From Brevibacillus porteri (GTDB lineage: Bacteria; Bacillota; Bacilli; Brevibacillales; Brevibacillaceae), in contig NZ_PXZO01000039.1 of assembly GCF_003013475.1 (NCBI RefSeq), positions 53,031 to 117,030 of the forward strand: 64,000 nt of DNA, in the 5' to 3' direction. A program made the position numbers and the translations under genes. Shown here one piece after another: positions 47,138 to 55,195 of the stretch; position 1 is the first letter of the stretch, and each line of letters begins with the position of its first letter. The notes below the pieces were generated by a model. The model was given only the letters and a program-made list of their open reading frames with translations. It did no database searches and was not told the origin of the DNA.

Positions 47138-47875
47138 ATGTTCAAGCAAGAGACGCCATGGGCGTTAATTACGGGAGCTTCCGGAGAGATCGGGCAGGCG
47201 ATCGGTGCCTACCTGATTGATGCGGGGGTTCCCCTTTATCTGCATTACAATCGAAATAAAGAAAAATTGGAGCCGTTGGTGCAAAAATGCCAGGAGCGGG
47301 GTGTTCCGTACGTCATCCTCCAAGCTGATCTACGGGATCCACAGCAAATTACGGCGATGTTTGCTCAGATGCAGGTTGCACCATTATTGATCGTAAACAA
47401 TGCCTCTGTGGATGATGTCGGCTTATTTACGGATGTGACTGTCGAGAAATTCGATGAGCTCATGGCTCTTAATGTTCGTTCCGCTTTTTTGGTCTGTCAA
47501 GCTGCTGTTCCGGCCATGCTGCGCGCAAGGTATGGGCGTATCGTTAACATTTCTTCCATTTGGGGACTGACAGGCGGTTCATGTGAAGTGCTGTATTCCA
47601 TGACCAAAGGAGCAGTCAATACGTTCACCAAAGCCCTGGCAAAGGAAATGGCCCCAAACGGAATCACGGTAAATGCAGTCGCTCCTGGGGCTATTGCTGG
47701 TGGAATGATGGAGCGCTTTGCTCCAGATGAAATGGAAATGATCGCGGAAGAAATACCGGCCAACCGTCTTGGACAACCATATGAGGTAGCCGCAGTCGTG
47801 CGCTTTTTGCTTTCGGCGGATTCCAGTTATGTGACGGGGCAAGTGATTAGTCCAAACGGTGGGTGGTACACGTAG
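47138..47875 (+). CDS. ymfI: Short-chain dehydrogenase/reductase (YmfI)
   Basis: A classical SDR of 245 residues. The cofactor motif TGASGEIGQAIG is at the N-terminus, NNAS at ~87, the catalytic Ser in NISSIWG and the YSMTK (YxxxK) pair near 154, then NAVAPGAI. It resembles FabG but has its own orthologue group next to ymfH; the substrate is unknown. The gap to ymfH is 7 bp, so it is cotranscribed. Confidence 0.9.
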   Translation: MFKQETPWALITGASGEIGQAIGAYLIDAGVPLYLHYNRNKEKLEPLVQKCQERGVPYVILQADLRDPQQITAMFAQMQVAPLLIVNNASVDDVGLFTDVTVEKFDELMALNVRSAFLVCQAAVPAMLRARYGRIVNISSIWGLTGGSCEVLYSMTKGAVNTFTKALAKEMAPNGITVNAVAPGAIAGGMMERFAPDEMEMIAEEIPANRLGQPYEVAAVVRFLLSADSSYVTGQVISPNGGWYT

Positions 47876-47975
47876 AAGAGAAGTATGCATGAATAAAATA
47901 CGAGAAATGATGGAATTCTACCTTTTGTGTGGGCAGCAAATCTGTTCGCAACGTACAAAAGGAGGGAATTTCCCT

Positions 47976-48245
47976 ATGTCGATTCTTGACAATTTCAGCG
48001 ACTGGAAAGCGTTTCTCGGAGATCGGGTAGAACAAGCGAAACAATCCGGGATGGAAAGCGATACGCTTCAAAATGTAGCTTATCAAATCGGTAGCTATCT
48101 GTCTGAGCAAGTAGACCCGAAAAACGATCAGGAGCGTCTGTTGAAACAGCTGTGGGACGCAGGTGATCAACAGCAGCAACAAGCTTTGGCATCACTCATG
48201 GTGAAGCTTGTTCAGAATCGCAATGATGCGAACGCTGGCAGCTAG
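47976..48245 (+). CDS. ymfJ: DUF3243 family protein YmfJ
   Basis: An 89-residue soluble helical protein of the DUF3243 family. The signature is DWKAFLGDRVEQAKQSGM followed by YQIGSYLSEQVDPKN and the ASLMVKLVQN end. ATG 47976 is preceded by a strong AAAAGGAGGG. An in-frame ATG at 47888 would add ~29 unconserved residues and is rejected. The function is unknown; it is conserved in this neighbourhood across Bacilli. Confidence 0.85.
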   Translation: MSILDNFSDWKAFLGDRVEQAKQSGMESDTLQNVAYQIGSYLSEQVDPKNDQERLLKQLWDAGDQQQQQALASLMVKLVQNRNDANAGS

Positions 48246-48250
48246 CAATC

Positions 48251-48280
48251 AAATCCCCTACTTTTGGGGATTTTTCTTTT
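48251..48280 (+). terminator. Intrinsic terminator after ymfJ
   Basis: AAATCCCC/GGGGATTT stem with a 7-nt loop and T-rich tail, 5 bp after the stop. It separates ymfF-J from ymfK. Confidence 0.9.
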
Positions 48281-48285
48281 CGCGA

Positions 48286-48313
48286 TTGTCGAATGAAACG
48301 AACGTGATATACT
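48286..48313 (+). promoter_or_regulatory. Promoter of ymfK with an overlapping Spo0A-box match
   Basis: TTGTCG (48286-48291), a 16-bp spacer and TATACT (48308-48313) form a sigma-A promoter 40 bp before ymfK. The -35 is part of TTGTCGAA (48286-48293), a perfect Spo0A-box match. A box over the -35 could repress or activate; both are known for Spo0A. Confidence 0.55.
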
Positions 48314-48352
48314 ACATAAGAAGAGAATTCTGGTTGGCGGAGAGGATTGCAT

Positions 48353-49132
48353 ATGGAAGCGAAGAAAGAATGGTACATGGAGTATGAGATTGCCCGTAAC
48401 CGTCCCGGTCTCTTAGGGGACGTATCTTCTATTCTGGGGATGTTGAACATTAATATCGTGACGATCAATGGTGTGGATACCATGCGTCGAGGTATGCTGC
48501 TCTTGACCGATGATGATGAAAAAATGGAGGTTTTGCGCAACGTTGTGCAAAAAATGGACAACATAACCATAACGAGGTTACGTCCCCCGACAATGCTGGA
48601 TCGCTTGGCTGTGCGTCACGGTCGCTATATTGAACGGGATAGCGAGGACAAAAAAACGTTTCGTTTTGTTCGTGAGGAGCTGGGCTTGTTGGTCGATTTC
48701 ATGGCAGAAATCCTGAAGAAGGAAGGTCATCAGCTCATCGGGATTCGTGGCATGCCTCGCGTAGGGAAGACTGAATCGATGATTGCTGCCAGCGTATCCG
48801 CCAATAAACGTTGGACATTCATTTCCTCTACTTTGTTGCGCCAGACGGTGCGTAGTTCCTTAGCCATTGATGAAATGTCTACAGATCATGTATATTTGAT
48901 AGATGGAATTGTCTCAACGCTGCGATCGACAGAAAAGCACTTCACCTTGCTTCGGGAAATTATGAACTTTCCTGCCGCAAAAATCATTGAGCATCCGGAT
49001 ATATTCGTAAGGGAATCTGAGTACCAACTTGATGATTTCCATTACATTATTGAGCTGCGTCATCATCCGGATGAAGAGATTACATATGAGCTTATCAACA
49101 ATCGCGGCTTTGATAATTTCGAAATGAATTAA
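48353..49132 (+). CDS. ymfK: DUF3388 protein YmfK: ACT-like domain plus P-loop-like domain
   Basis: A 259-residue conserved protein of unknown function. Residues ~8-75 look like an ACT ligand-binding domain (IARNRPGLLGDVSSILGMLNI, then GMLLLTDDDEKMEVL). The second half has GMPRVGKT at 133-140, an exact Walker A pattern, and a hydrophobic VYLID (180-184) as possible Walker B. No enzymatic family is recognised. ATG 48353 is chosen over TTG 48347 for spacing from GGAGAGGA. It precedes rodZ by 12 bp, so it may serve in cell-shape or sporulation control; that is inference. Confidence 0.83.
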   Translation: MEAKKEWYMEYEIARNRPGLLGDVSSILGMLNINIVTINGVDTMRRGMLLLTDDDEKMEVLRNVVQKMDNITITRLRPPTMLDRLAVRHGRYIERDSEDKKTFRFVREELGLLVDFMAEILKKEGHQLIGIRGMPRVGKTESMIAASVSANKRWTFISSTLLRQTVRSSLAIDEMSTDHVYLIDGIVSTLRSTEKHFTLLREIMNFPAAKIIEHPDIFVRESEYQLDDFHYIIELRHHPDEEITYELINNRGFDNFEMN

Positions 49133-49144
49133 GGAGGGGCAGCT

Positions 49145-50044
49145 GTGTCTGAGCTAGGTCAAGTCCTACAAAGGGCCCGCGAAGAAAAAGGAATCACGCT
49201 CGACGACATCCAACGTATCACCAAGATACAGCGGCGATATTTGGAAGCTATTGAAAGGGGTCATTTTCATGTACTTCCTGGCCACTTTTACGCGCGTGCA
49301 TTTATAAAGAGTTATGCGGAAGCTGTCGGTCTAGACCCGAACCACATCCTGACTCACTTTCAGTCCGATTTGCCGGCCCAGCCACCTACAGAGCAAGTAG
49401 AACGACTGCGTCGCAGACGAGTTGCTTCAGCGAACAATCCATTACAAGCGGGGCGATGGGTTACCAAGACCTTGCTCGTCTTGTTTATTGCCTTGATTAT
49501 CGGGGTTATTTATTTCGCTGTCGTCAACAACAACGGAAATCAGATGACTCAGCCAGTGCCGGGTGGAACAGTTAACCCTGGAGCAGAGATTGTCACGCCT
49601 GGCAATGGTGGTGGAGCGGGAACATCCCCGATTGCTCAACAACCGAAGCCGCCTTCTATTACCACACCGAATCCTGAAACAGGAACAAACCCACCTGAGA
49701 CCGTTACAGAAACTCCTCAGGCAACCATCACATTCGAATCGCAGCAAGGATCAATGTATAATTATTCCTTGCAAGGTGGAGAAAAAATCACGGTTTATTT
49801 GAAGGTGAAAGCAGAAACAAGCTGGTTTGGTATTTCGGAAGGAAAAGGCAAAACTTATGTTGAGCAGGGCACGCTCAAGAAGGATCAGGAAAAAACGATT
49901 GAGCTGGGGAAATCAGCTTATATTCGTTTGGGCAAACCGACTGTAGTGGAATTGAAGGTTAATGGAGTCTTGGTAGACACGTCTAAAATGAAATCAATGC
50001 CGTCTAATATTACGATGAAAGTTAAAGAGGCGGTCACCCAGTAG
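49145..50044 (+). CDS. rodZ: RodZ-like cytoskeletal membrane protein (YmfM)
   Basis: RodZ links MreB filaments to the elongation machinery. Over 299 residues: an N-terminal HTH (VLQRAREEKGITLDDIQRITKIQRRYLEAIERG) at ~7-40 continuing to ~75, a basic juxtamembrane RRRR stretch, one membrane helix (~107-126), a flexible Gly/Pro/Thr/Asn linker, and a C-terminal beta domain (~190-295) outside the cell. GTG 49145 follows AAGGAGGGGC. Its coupling to ymfK and the upstream ymf genes is as in B. subtilis. Confidence 0.92.
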   Translation: MSELGQVLQRAREEKGITLDDIQRITKIQRRYLEAIERGHFHVLPGHFYARAFIKSYAEAVGLDPNHILTHFQSDLPAQPPTEQVERLRRRRVASANNPLQAGRWVTKTLLVLFIALIIGVIYFAVVNNNGNQMTQPVPGGTVNPGAEIVTPGNGGGAGTSPIAQQPKPPSITTPNPETGTNPPETVTETPQATITFESQQGSMYNYSLQGGEKITVYLKVKAETSWFGISEGKGKTYVEQGTLKKDQEKTIELGKSAYIRLGKPTVVELKVNGVLVDTSKMKSMPSNITMKVKEAVTQ

Positions 50045-50064
50045 GCAAGCGTATGCTTGCCTTT
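50044..50064 (+). terminator. Hairpin at the rodZ stop
   Basis: GGCAAGC/GCTTGCC stem with GTAT loop, starting at the last base of the rodZ stop codon. Only TTT follows directly but T-rich sequence continues, so it is a moderate terminator. Confidence 0.65.
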
Positions 50065-50080
50065 CGTACTTTTCTCTTTT

Positions 50081-50110
50081 TTGACACTTCCTTTAGGCTT
50101 ATATTATACT
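50081..50110 (+). promoter_or_regulatory. Promoter of rimO-pgsA
   Basis: A perfect TTGACA (50081-50086), 18-bp spacer and TATACT (50105-50110), 46 bp before the rimO start. Confidence 0.8.
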
Positions 50111-50155
50111 GGATAGGTGTAATATGGGTTGGTGTGACCAATTGGAGGAAAAAAG

Positions 50156-51502
50156 ATGACAGAGAAGGTAGGCACGCGTGAAAAAGTAGCGATTGTTACG
50201 CTGGGCTGTGAAAAGAATCTCGTTGATTCGGACATGATGGCCCATCTGATAGATGAAAAAGGTTATGAACTGGTTGATAACCCGGAAGAAGCAACTGTGG
50301 TCATCGTCAATACCTGCGGTTTCATCGATGCAGCCAAGGAAGAATCCGTCAATAAGATTCTGGAAATGGGTGAATTGAAGGAATCCGGCAAACTGAAATC
50401 GCTTGTGGTGGCAGGCTGTCTCACACAACGTTACAAAGAGGATATCTTGAATGAGATTCCTGAGGTGGACGGTATTGTCGGAACAGGCGATTTTATGTCG
50501 ATTACAGGTATTATCGAAGAATCTCTAGAGGGCAAGCGACCGATTTTTGTAGGAAATCCCATTTTTACGTACGAAGATGTAGTGAAGCGGAAAGTAAAAG
50601 AAGGCACATACTCCGCATATATTAAAATTGCCGAGGGTTGTGACAACGCCTGTACGTTCTGCTCGATTCCTTTGATGCGTGGGGGATTCCGCAGTCGTAC
50701 AATCGAGTCCATCGTAGAAGAAGCGCGTCATTTGGCTGCTCAAGGTATCGTAGAAGTGAGCCTGATCGCACAAGATTCTACGAACTACGGAACGGATATT
50801 TACGATGGAAAACTGATGCTTCCTGAACTTTTAAACCGCCTGGCAGAAGTCGAGGGCATCGAGTGGATTCGTCTTCACTACGCATATCCTGGATTTTTCA
50901 CGGATGAATTGATCCACACCTTTGCTACCAATCCAAAAGTGTGCAAATACGTAGATATGCCTTTGCAGCACTCCGAAGACCATATTCTGAAAAGAATGCG
51001 TCGCCCGGGAAGACAGACGGACATTCGTGCGCTGGTAGCAAAAATTCGCGCACAGGTTCCAGATGTGGCACTGCGTACCTCTTTGATCGTAGGATTCCCA
51101 GGGGAAACAGAGGAAGACTTCGAGCGCCTGAGCGAGTTTGTGAAGGATATTCGCTTTGATCGACTGGGTGTGTTTACTTACTCCAACGAGGATGACACTC
51201 CAGCTTCTCGTCTGCCTGACCACGTTGACGAAGAGCTTAAGGAAAAACGTGCGAACATGCTGATGGAAATTCAACGTGAAGTAGCCGGAGATCGCAACGG
51301 ACGCTTTGTCGGTCAAGTCTTGGATATTTTGATTGAACGTTACGAAGGACGTAACGATATTTATGTAGGTCGAACACAGTATGACGCTCCGGAAATCGAT
51401 GGTGAAGTATTCGTCACAGGTTTTAAAGGCGAACTGGGCACCATCGTAAAAGTAAAAATTACACACTCCTATGAATACGATTTAGCCGGGGAGGTAGTCT
51501 AG
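50156..51502 (+). CDS. rimO: Ribosomal protein S12 methylthiotransferase RimO
   Basis: RimO adds a methylthio group to an aspartate of ribosomal protein S12. It is a radical-SAM MTTase of 448 residues. The N-terminal UPF0004 domain has three cluster cysteines (TLGCEKN, NTCGF, AGCLTQ). The radical SAM motif is CxxxCxxC at Cys162, Cys166, Cys169. A C-terminal TRAM domain follows. The IRLHYAYP motif separates RimO from MiaB. B. subtilis lacks rimO, so this is a lineage marker. GGAGGAAAAAAG precedes ATG 50156. Confidence 0.95.
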   Translation: MTEKVGTREKVAIVTLGCEKNLVDSDMMAHLIDEKGYELVDNPEEATVVIVNTCGFIDAAKEESVNKILEMGELKESGKLKSLVVAGCLTQRYKEDILNEIPEVDGIVGTGDFMSITGIIEESLEGKRPIFVGNPIFTYEDVVKRKVKEGTYSAYIKIAEGCDNACTFCSIPLMRGGFRSRTIESIVEEARHLAAQGIVEVSLIAQDSTNYGTDIYDGKLMLPELLNRLAEVEGIEWIRLHYAYPGFFTDELIHTFATNPKVCKYVDMPLQHSEDHILKRMRRPGRQTDIRALVAKIRAQVPDVALRTSLIVGFPGETEEDFERLSEFVKDIRFDRLGVFTYSNEDDTPASRLPDHVDEELKEKRANMLMEIQREVAGDRNGRFVGQVLDILIERYEGRNDIYVGRTQYDAPEIDGEVFVTGFKGELGTIVKVKITHSYEYDLAGEVV

Positions 51503-52078
51503 TTGAATCTCGCCAACCGCATCACACTCGCCAGGATCTTTCTGGTGCCGGTAGTTATGTTTTTTATGCTGGTGCGTTACAACATCGGGACATTTTCGAT
51601 TGGCAGCCTGACGATGACGTATAACGAGCTGATTGCGGCTTTGGTGTTTATCCTAGCAGCCAGTACGGACGGACTCGACGGTTATATTGCACGGAAAAAT
51701 AAAATCGTGACGAACTTGGGGAAGTTTCTGGATCCGCTTGCTGATAAGCTGTTGATTTCCGCAGCACTCATTTCACTTGTAGAGATGCAACGTCTGGAAG
51801 CGTGGATTGCGATTGTCATTATCAGCCGGGAGTTTGCGGTAACGGGTCTACGACTAGTTGCAGCGGCAGAAGGACAGGTAATTGCTGCGAGTGCATTGGG
51901 TAAACTGAAAACATGGGTGCAGATCGTAGCGATTACGGCTGTCATGATTCGCAACTTCCCATTTGAGTTCTTCGGCATTCCGTTCGACGAAGTAGCTACT
52001 TGGGCGATGGTGATCATCACGATTTACTCCGGGTACGACTACTTTGCGAAAAATCGTAACGTGATCCAATACTCGTAA
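51503..52078 (+). CDS. pgsA: CDP-diacylglycerol-glycerol-3-phosphate 3-phosphatidyltransferase
   Basis: PgsA makes phosphatidylglycerophosphate, precursor of phosphatidylglycerol, from CDP-diacylglycerol. In 191 residues with about four to five membrane helices, the CDP-alcohol phosphatidyltransferase motif D-G-x2-A-R-x8-G-x3-D-x3-D is exact, starting at Asp59. TTG 51503 begins directly after the rimO stop, with GGGGAGG upstream. The tight pair suggests translational coupling, though the functions are unrelated. Confidence 0.95.
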   Translation: MNLANRITLARIFLVPVVMFFMLVRYNIGTFSIGSLTMTYNELIAALVFILAASTDGLDGYIARKNKIVTNLGKFLDPLADKLLISAALISLVEMQRLEAWIAIVIISREFAVTGLRLVAAAEGQVIAASALGKLKTWVQIVAITAVMIRNFPFEFFGIPFDEVATWAMVIITIYSGYDYFAKNRNVIQYS

Positions 52079-52100
52079 TGCGGGTATTGGTCTCTTTTTT
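52066..52100 (+). terminator. Intrinsic terminator overlapping the pgsA stop
   Basis: Ten-base-pair stem (CCAATACTCG with CGGGTATTGG, one wobble) has the stop codon in its 5-nt loop and is followed by TCTCTTTTTT. Confidence 0.85.
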
Positions 52101-52115
52101 CACAAGACTCTTCTC

Positions 52116-52144
52116 TTGAGCGTTTGCAAGTGATAAACTATTAG
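52116..52144 (+). promoter_or_regulatory. Putative promoter of cinA
   Basis: TTGAGC (52116-52121), 17-bp spacer and TATTAG (52139-52144), 32 bp before cinA. The -10 is imperfect. Confidence 0.45.
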
Positions 52145-52176
52145 TTTAGAGGCTTTTCTACTCTCAAAGAGAATGG

Positions 52177-53430
52177 ATGAGGAAGATGAGAGCGGAGATT
52201 ATTGCGGTAGGTACCGAACTTTTGTTAGGCCAGATCGCTAACACCAACGCACAGTTTCTTTCTCAGAAGCTGGCGGAAATTGGCGTGGGAGTTTACTTTC
52301 ATACGGTTGTGGGAGACAATACGGAGCGATTGCTACAAGTGATTCGATTGGCATCAGGGCGATCTGATCTCGTCATTTTCACGGGTGGGCTAGGGCCGAC
52401 TCAAGATGATTTGACGAAAGAAACCTTGGCGGGGCATGTAGGCATTGGATTGGAAACGAATCCAGAGGCCATGGAGAGAATTGAAAAATTCTTTTTGCAA
52501 CGTGGGATTGTCATGACGGAGAACAATCGTAAGCAGGCGCTGGTGCTTTCTGGCAGCCATGTATTCTCCAACGATTTCGGGATGGCGCCGGGGATGGCGA
52601 TCCGTCATGACAGTAGTACGTTCGTGCTGTTGCCTGGACCACCAAGCGAGCTGTATCCAATGGTGGAGAATTACGTGATGCCTTACTTGAACGATTTGCT
52701 CCCAGAAAAACAAGTGTTTCATTCTCATGTACTCCGGTTCTACGGAATAGGCGAATCTGCCTTGGAGGAAAAACTGCTCGATCTGATCGAAAAGCAGGAC
52801 AATCCAACGATCGCGCCATACGCCAAAGAATTCGAAGTAACGCTGCGGATTACGGCAAGAGCTGCTACAGTCGAAGAAGGGGAAGCCCTAATCTTACCTG
52901 TAGAAAAAGAAATTCTCAGCCGTGTTGGCCAGTATATGTACGGGATGGGTGAGAATTCGTCGCTGCATGATGTGCTGGTTTCTGAGCTAAAAAAGAGAAA
53001 TGAGACGATTGCTTGTGCAGAAAGCTGCACAGGAGGAGCAATTGCCTCGTTGATTACCTCTGTGCCGGGAAGCTCGCAAGTGTTTCGTGGAGGGGTAGTC
53101 TGCTACACCAATGAAGTGAAAAATCAGCTGCTCGAAGTACCTGATTCCATTTTGCAAACAGATGGGGCAGTCAGTGAGAAAACAGCTCAATTGCTGGCTG
53201 AACATGTACGAGAAAAGCTGGGGGCTACTTACGGGATTTCTGTTACGGGAGTGGCTGGACCCGATCCTTCCGAGGGCAAGCCTGTTGGCCTTGTTTACGT
53301 AGGGATCGCGGCAGAAGGAATGCCTACAGTTGTAAAAGAGCTGCGCCTTGCCGGAAGAAGGCATGCAATCGTTGGGCGTGCCGCTAAATACGCGTTGTTT
53401 TATGCGCTGCAAATGCAAAAAGAAAGGTGA
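52177..53430 (+). CDS. cinA: Competence/damage-inducible protein CinA
   Basis: CinA-family proteins combine an N-terminal MoaB-like/ADP-ribose pyrophosphatase domain (IAVGTELLLGQIANTNAQFLS, then FTGGLGPTQDDLTKE) with a C-terminal nicotinamide-nucleotide amidase domain (CAESCTGGAIASLITSVPGSS, then GVTGVAGPDPSEGKPVGLVY). At 417 residues both are complete, so it probably recycles NMN/NAD breakdown products; the competence role is historical. ATG 52177 and 52186 are both possible and neither has an ideal ribosome-binding site. It precedes recA by way of an intervening helicase. Confidence 0.92.
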   Translation: MRKMRAEIIAVGTELLLGQIANTNAQFLSQKLAEIGVGVYFHTVVGDNTERLLQVIRLASGRSDLVIFTGGLGPTQDDLTKETLAGHVGIGLETNPEAMERIEKFFLQRGIVMTENNRKQALVLSGSHVFSNDFGMAPGMAIRHDSSTFVLLPGPPSELYPMVENYVMPYLNDLLPEKQVFHSHVLRFYGIGESALEEKLLDLIEKQDNPTIAPYAKEFEVTLRITARAATVEEGEALILPVEKEILSRVGQYMYGMGENSSLHDVLVSELKKRNETIACAESCTGGAIASLITSVPGSSQVFRGGVVCYTNEVKNQLLEVPDSILQTDGAVSEKTAQLLAEHVREKLGATYGISVTGVAGPDPSEGKPVGLVYVGIAAEGMPTVVKELRLAGRRHAIVGRAAKYALFYALQMQKER

Positions 53431-53438
53431 TTTTTTTC

Positions 53439-55028
53439 ATGACGATTTTTTCCGATTTTCCTTTACATAAATCTATTCTGCAAGCGATTCACGATATGGG
53501 CTTCGAGGAGCCATCACCGATTCAGGCAGCTTGCATCCCAAAAGTTCTGGATGGCGGAGACCTGATTGGTCAAGCACAGACAGGTACTGGTAAGACTGCT
53601 GCATTCGGGATTCCACTTGTAGAAAAGATTACGCCTGCCAATCGTGTACAAGCGATCGTGCTGACCCCAACTCGTGAGCTGGCTATCCAGGTTGCGGGAG
53701 AGCTCTTGCGCATCTCGAAATATAACAAAGTTCGTACGCTGCCAATCTATGGCGGACAATCGATCGGACATCAAATTCGTGCACTGCGCCAAGGTGTACA
53801 AATCGTTGTAGGTACTCCTGGCCGTGTTATGGACCACTTGCGCCGAAAAACATTGAAGCTGGATAACGTACATACACTCGTTTTGGATGAAGCGGATGAA
53901 ATGCTGGACATGGGCTTCATCGAAGATATCGAAACGATCATCACACATATGCCGGAAGAGCGTCAAACCTTGCTGTTCTCTGCGACCATGCCGCCAGAAA
54001 TCAAGCGTTTGGCTACCCGTTACATGAAACAACCGCAAACGATCGCGGTTAGCCGTGAAGAAGTAACGGCACCATTGATCGAACAGGTATACTACAAAGT
54101 GTTTGACCGTAACAAAGTAGAGAGCCTCTGCCGCATCTTGGACAGTGAGGATGTCGAGCTGGGTATCATTTTCTGCCGCACTAAGCGCGGCGTAGATGAG
54201 TTGTCCGAAGTGCTGCAATCCCGCGGATACCTTGCGGACGGATTGCATGGTGACTTGTCACAGGCACAACGTGACAAGGTCATGAATGCGTTCCGTGAGG
54301 GCTCGATTGAATTCTTGATCGCGACTGACGTAGCAGCACGCGGTATCGACGTAGGAAACGTCTCTCACGTAATCAACTACGATATTCCACAAGACTCTGA
54401 GAGCTACGTACACCGTATTGGCCGTACTGGTCGCGCAGGTCGCAAAGGAATTGCGATGACGCTGGTTACGCCGCGTGAAGTAAGACAAATGATGTTTATC
54501 CAAAAGCAGACAAAAGCACAAGTGCTCTCTCGCAATGTTCCTTCCTTGGAGGAAGTGGCTGAGCGCAAACAAGAGCAATTGCGTGAACAATTGACTAGCC
54601 TTTTGGAAAGCGATGCAATCGCGGATATGTATCAAAAAGTAGCGGATGCTCTCGTAGGTCAATACCCGGCTGAAAAAGTAGCAGCTGCTGCATTGCACCT
54701 GGCATTCCATACCGAAGCGGGACAAGGGCAGGAAGTAGAAGCGTACAACTTTGGTGAGACAGGCGCAGCAAAAGGCATGGTTCGCTTCTTCCTGAACGTA
54801 GGCCGCAATGCGAACATGAAGCCACAGGATCTGGTACGCGAGATCTCTGAATCTGTGGGTATCCCAGGAAAATCAGTAGGTCGCATCGACATTTTCGAGA
54901 ACTTCACATTTGTTGAGGTTCCGGAAGAGGTAGCGGCATTCGTATATGAGTCACTGCGTCAAACACGTATCAACGGAAAACGAATCAATCTGGAGCCTGC
55001 AAAGCCTCGCGGAGCGAAGCGTTCCTAA
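53439..55028 (+). CDS. DEAD-box ATP-dependent RNA helicase with DbpA-type RNA-binding domain
   Basis: A 529-residue DEAD-box helicase with all core motifs: AQTGTGKT, PTRELA, the DEAD box itself at 150-153, SAT, and HRIGRTGRAG. After a helical dimerisation-like region (~385-445), residues ~450-520 form a DbpA-type RNA-recognition domain (VRFFLNVGRNANMKPQDLVREI, ending INLEPAKPR). This combination resembles CshA/DeaD enzymes in cold-adaptive ribosome assembly and mRNA decay. ATG 53439 follows AGAAAGGTGA; it overlaps cinA only if the GTG at 53427 were used. Placement between cinA and recA is unusual. Confidence 0.9.
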   Translation: MTIFSDFPLHKSILQAIHDMGFEEPSPIQAACIPKVLDGGDLIGQAQTGTGKTAAFGIPLVEKITPANRVQAIVLTPTRELAIQVAGELLRISKYNKVRTLPIYGGQSIGHQIRALRQGVQIVVGTPGRVMDHLRRKTLKLDNVHTLVLDEADEMLDMGFIEDIETIITHMPEERQTLLFSATMPPEIKRLATRYMKQPQTIAVSREEVTAPLIEQVYYKVFDRNKVESLCRILDSEDVELGIIFCRTKRGVDELSEVLQSRGYLADGLHGDLSQAQRDKVMNAFREGSIEFLIATDVAARGIDVGNVSHVINYDIPQDSESYVHRIGRTGRAGRKGIAMTLVTPREVRQMMFIQKQTKAQVLSRNVPSLEEVAERKQEQLREQLTSLLESDAIADMYQKVADALVGQYPAEKVAAAALHLAFHTEAGQGQEVEAYNFGETGAAKGMVRFFLNVGRNANMKPQDLVREISESVGIPGKSVGRIDIFENFTFVEVPEEVAAFVYESLRQTRINGKRINLEPAKPRGAKRS

Positions 55029-55044
55029 TTAGAGAGTATTACAC

Positions 55045-55090
55045 AAAGCAGTCATTTCTCTGGGAACAATCAGGAAATGGCTGCTTTTTT
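55045..55090 (+). terminator. Intrinsic terminator after the helicase gene
   Basis: AAGCAGTCATTTC paired to GAAATGGCTGCTT with one wobble, a ~15-nt loop, then TTTTTT. Confidence 0.88.
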
Positions 55091-55096
55091 ACGATG

Positions 55097-55110
55097 CGAA
55101 TATTTGTTCG
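55097..55110 (+). promoter_or_regulatory. LexA (SOS) box upstream of recA
   Basis: CGAATATTTGTTCG fits the Gram-positive SOS box (CGAAC-N4-GTTCG) with one mismatch and is very close to the B. subtilis recA box. It ends 10 bp upstream of the -35. Confidence 0.8.
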
Positions 55111-55120
55111 TAAAAAATAC

Positions 55121-55150
55121 TTGGCAAACACTTCTGTCTCGAGGTATGAT
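55121..55150 (+). promoter_or_regulatory. recA promoter
   Basis: TTGGCA (55121-55126), 18-bp spacer and TATGAT (55145-55150), 46 bp before the recA start and immediately downstream of the SOS box. Confidence 0.75.
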
Positions 55151-55195
55151 GAAGACAAGCAAAAGAGATGCGAAAATTGAAAGGGTGTGTACCAT

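Noticed and set aside
47888..47975. N-terminal extension of YmfJ from ATG 47888
   Set aside because: The strong ribosome-binding site at 47957-47966 fits ATG 47976, and family members start at the equivalent position.
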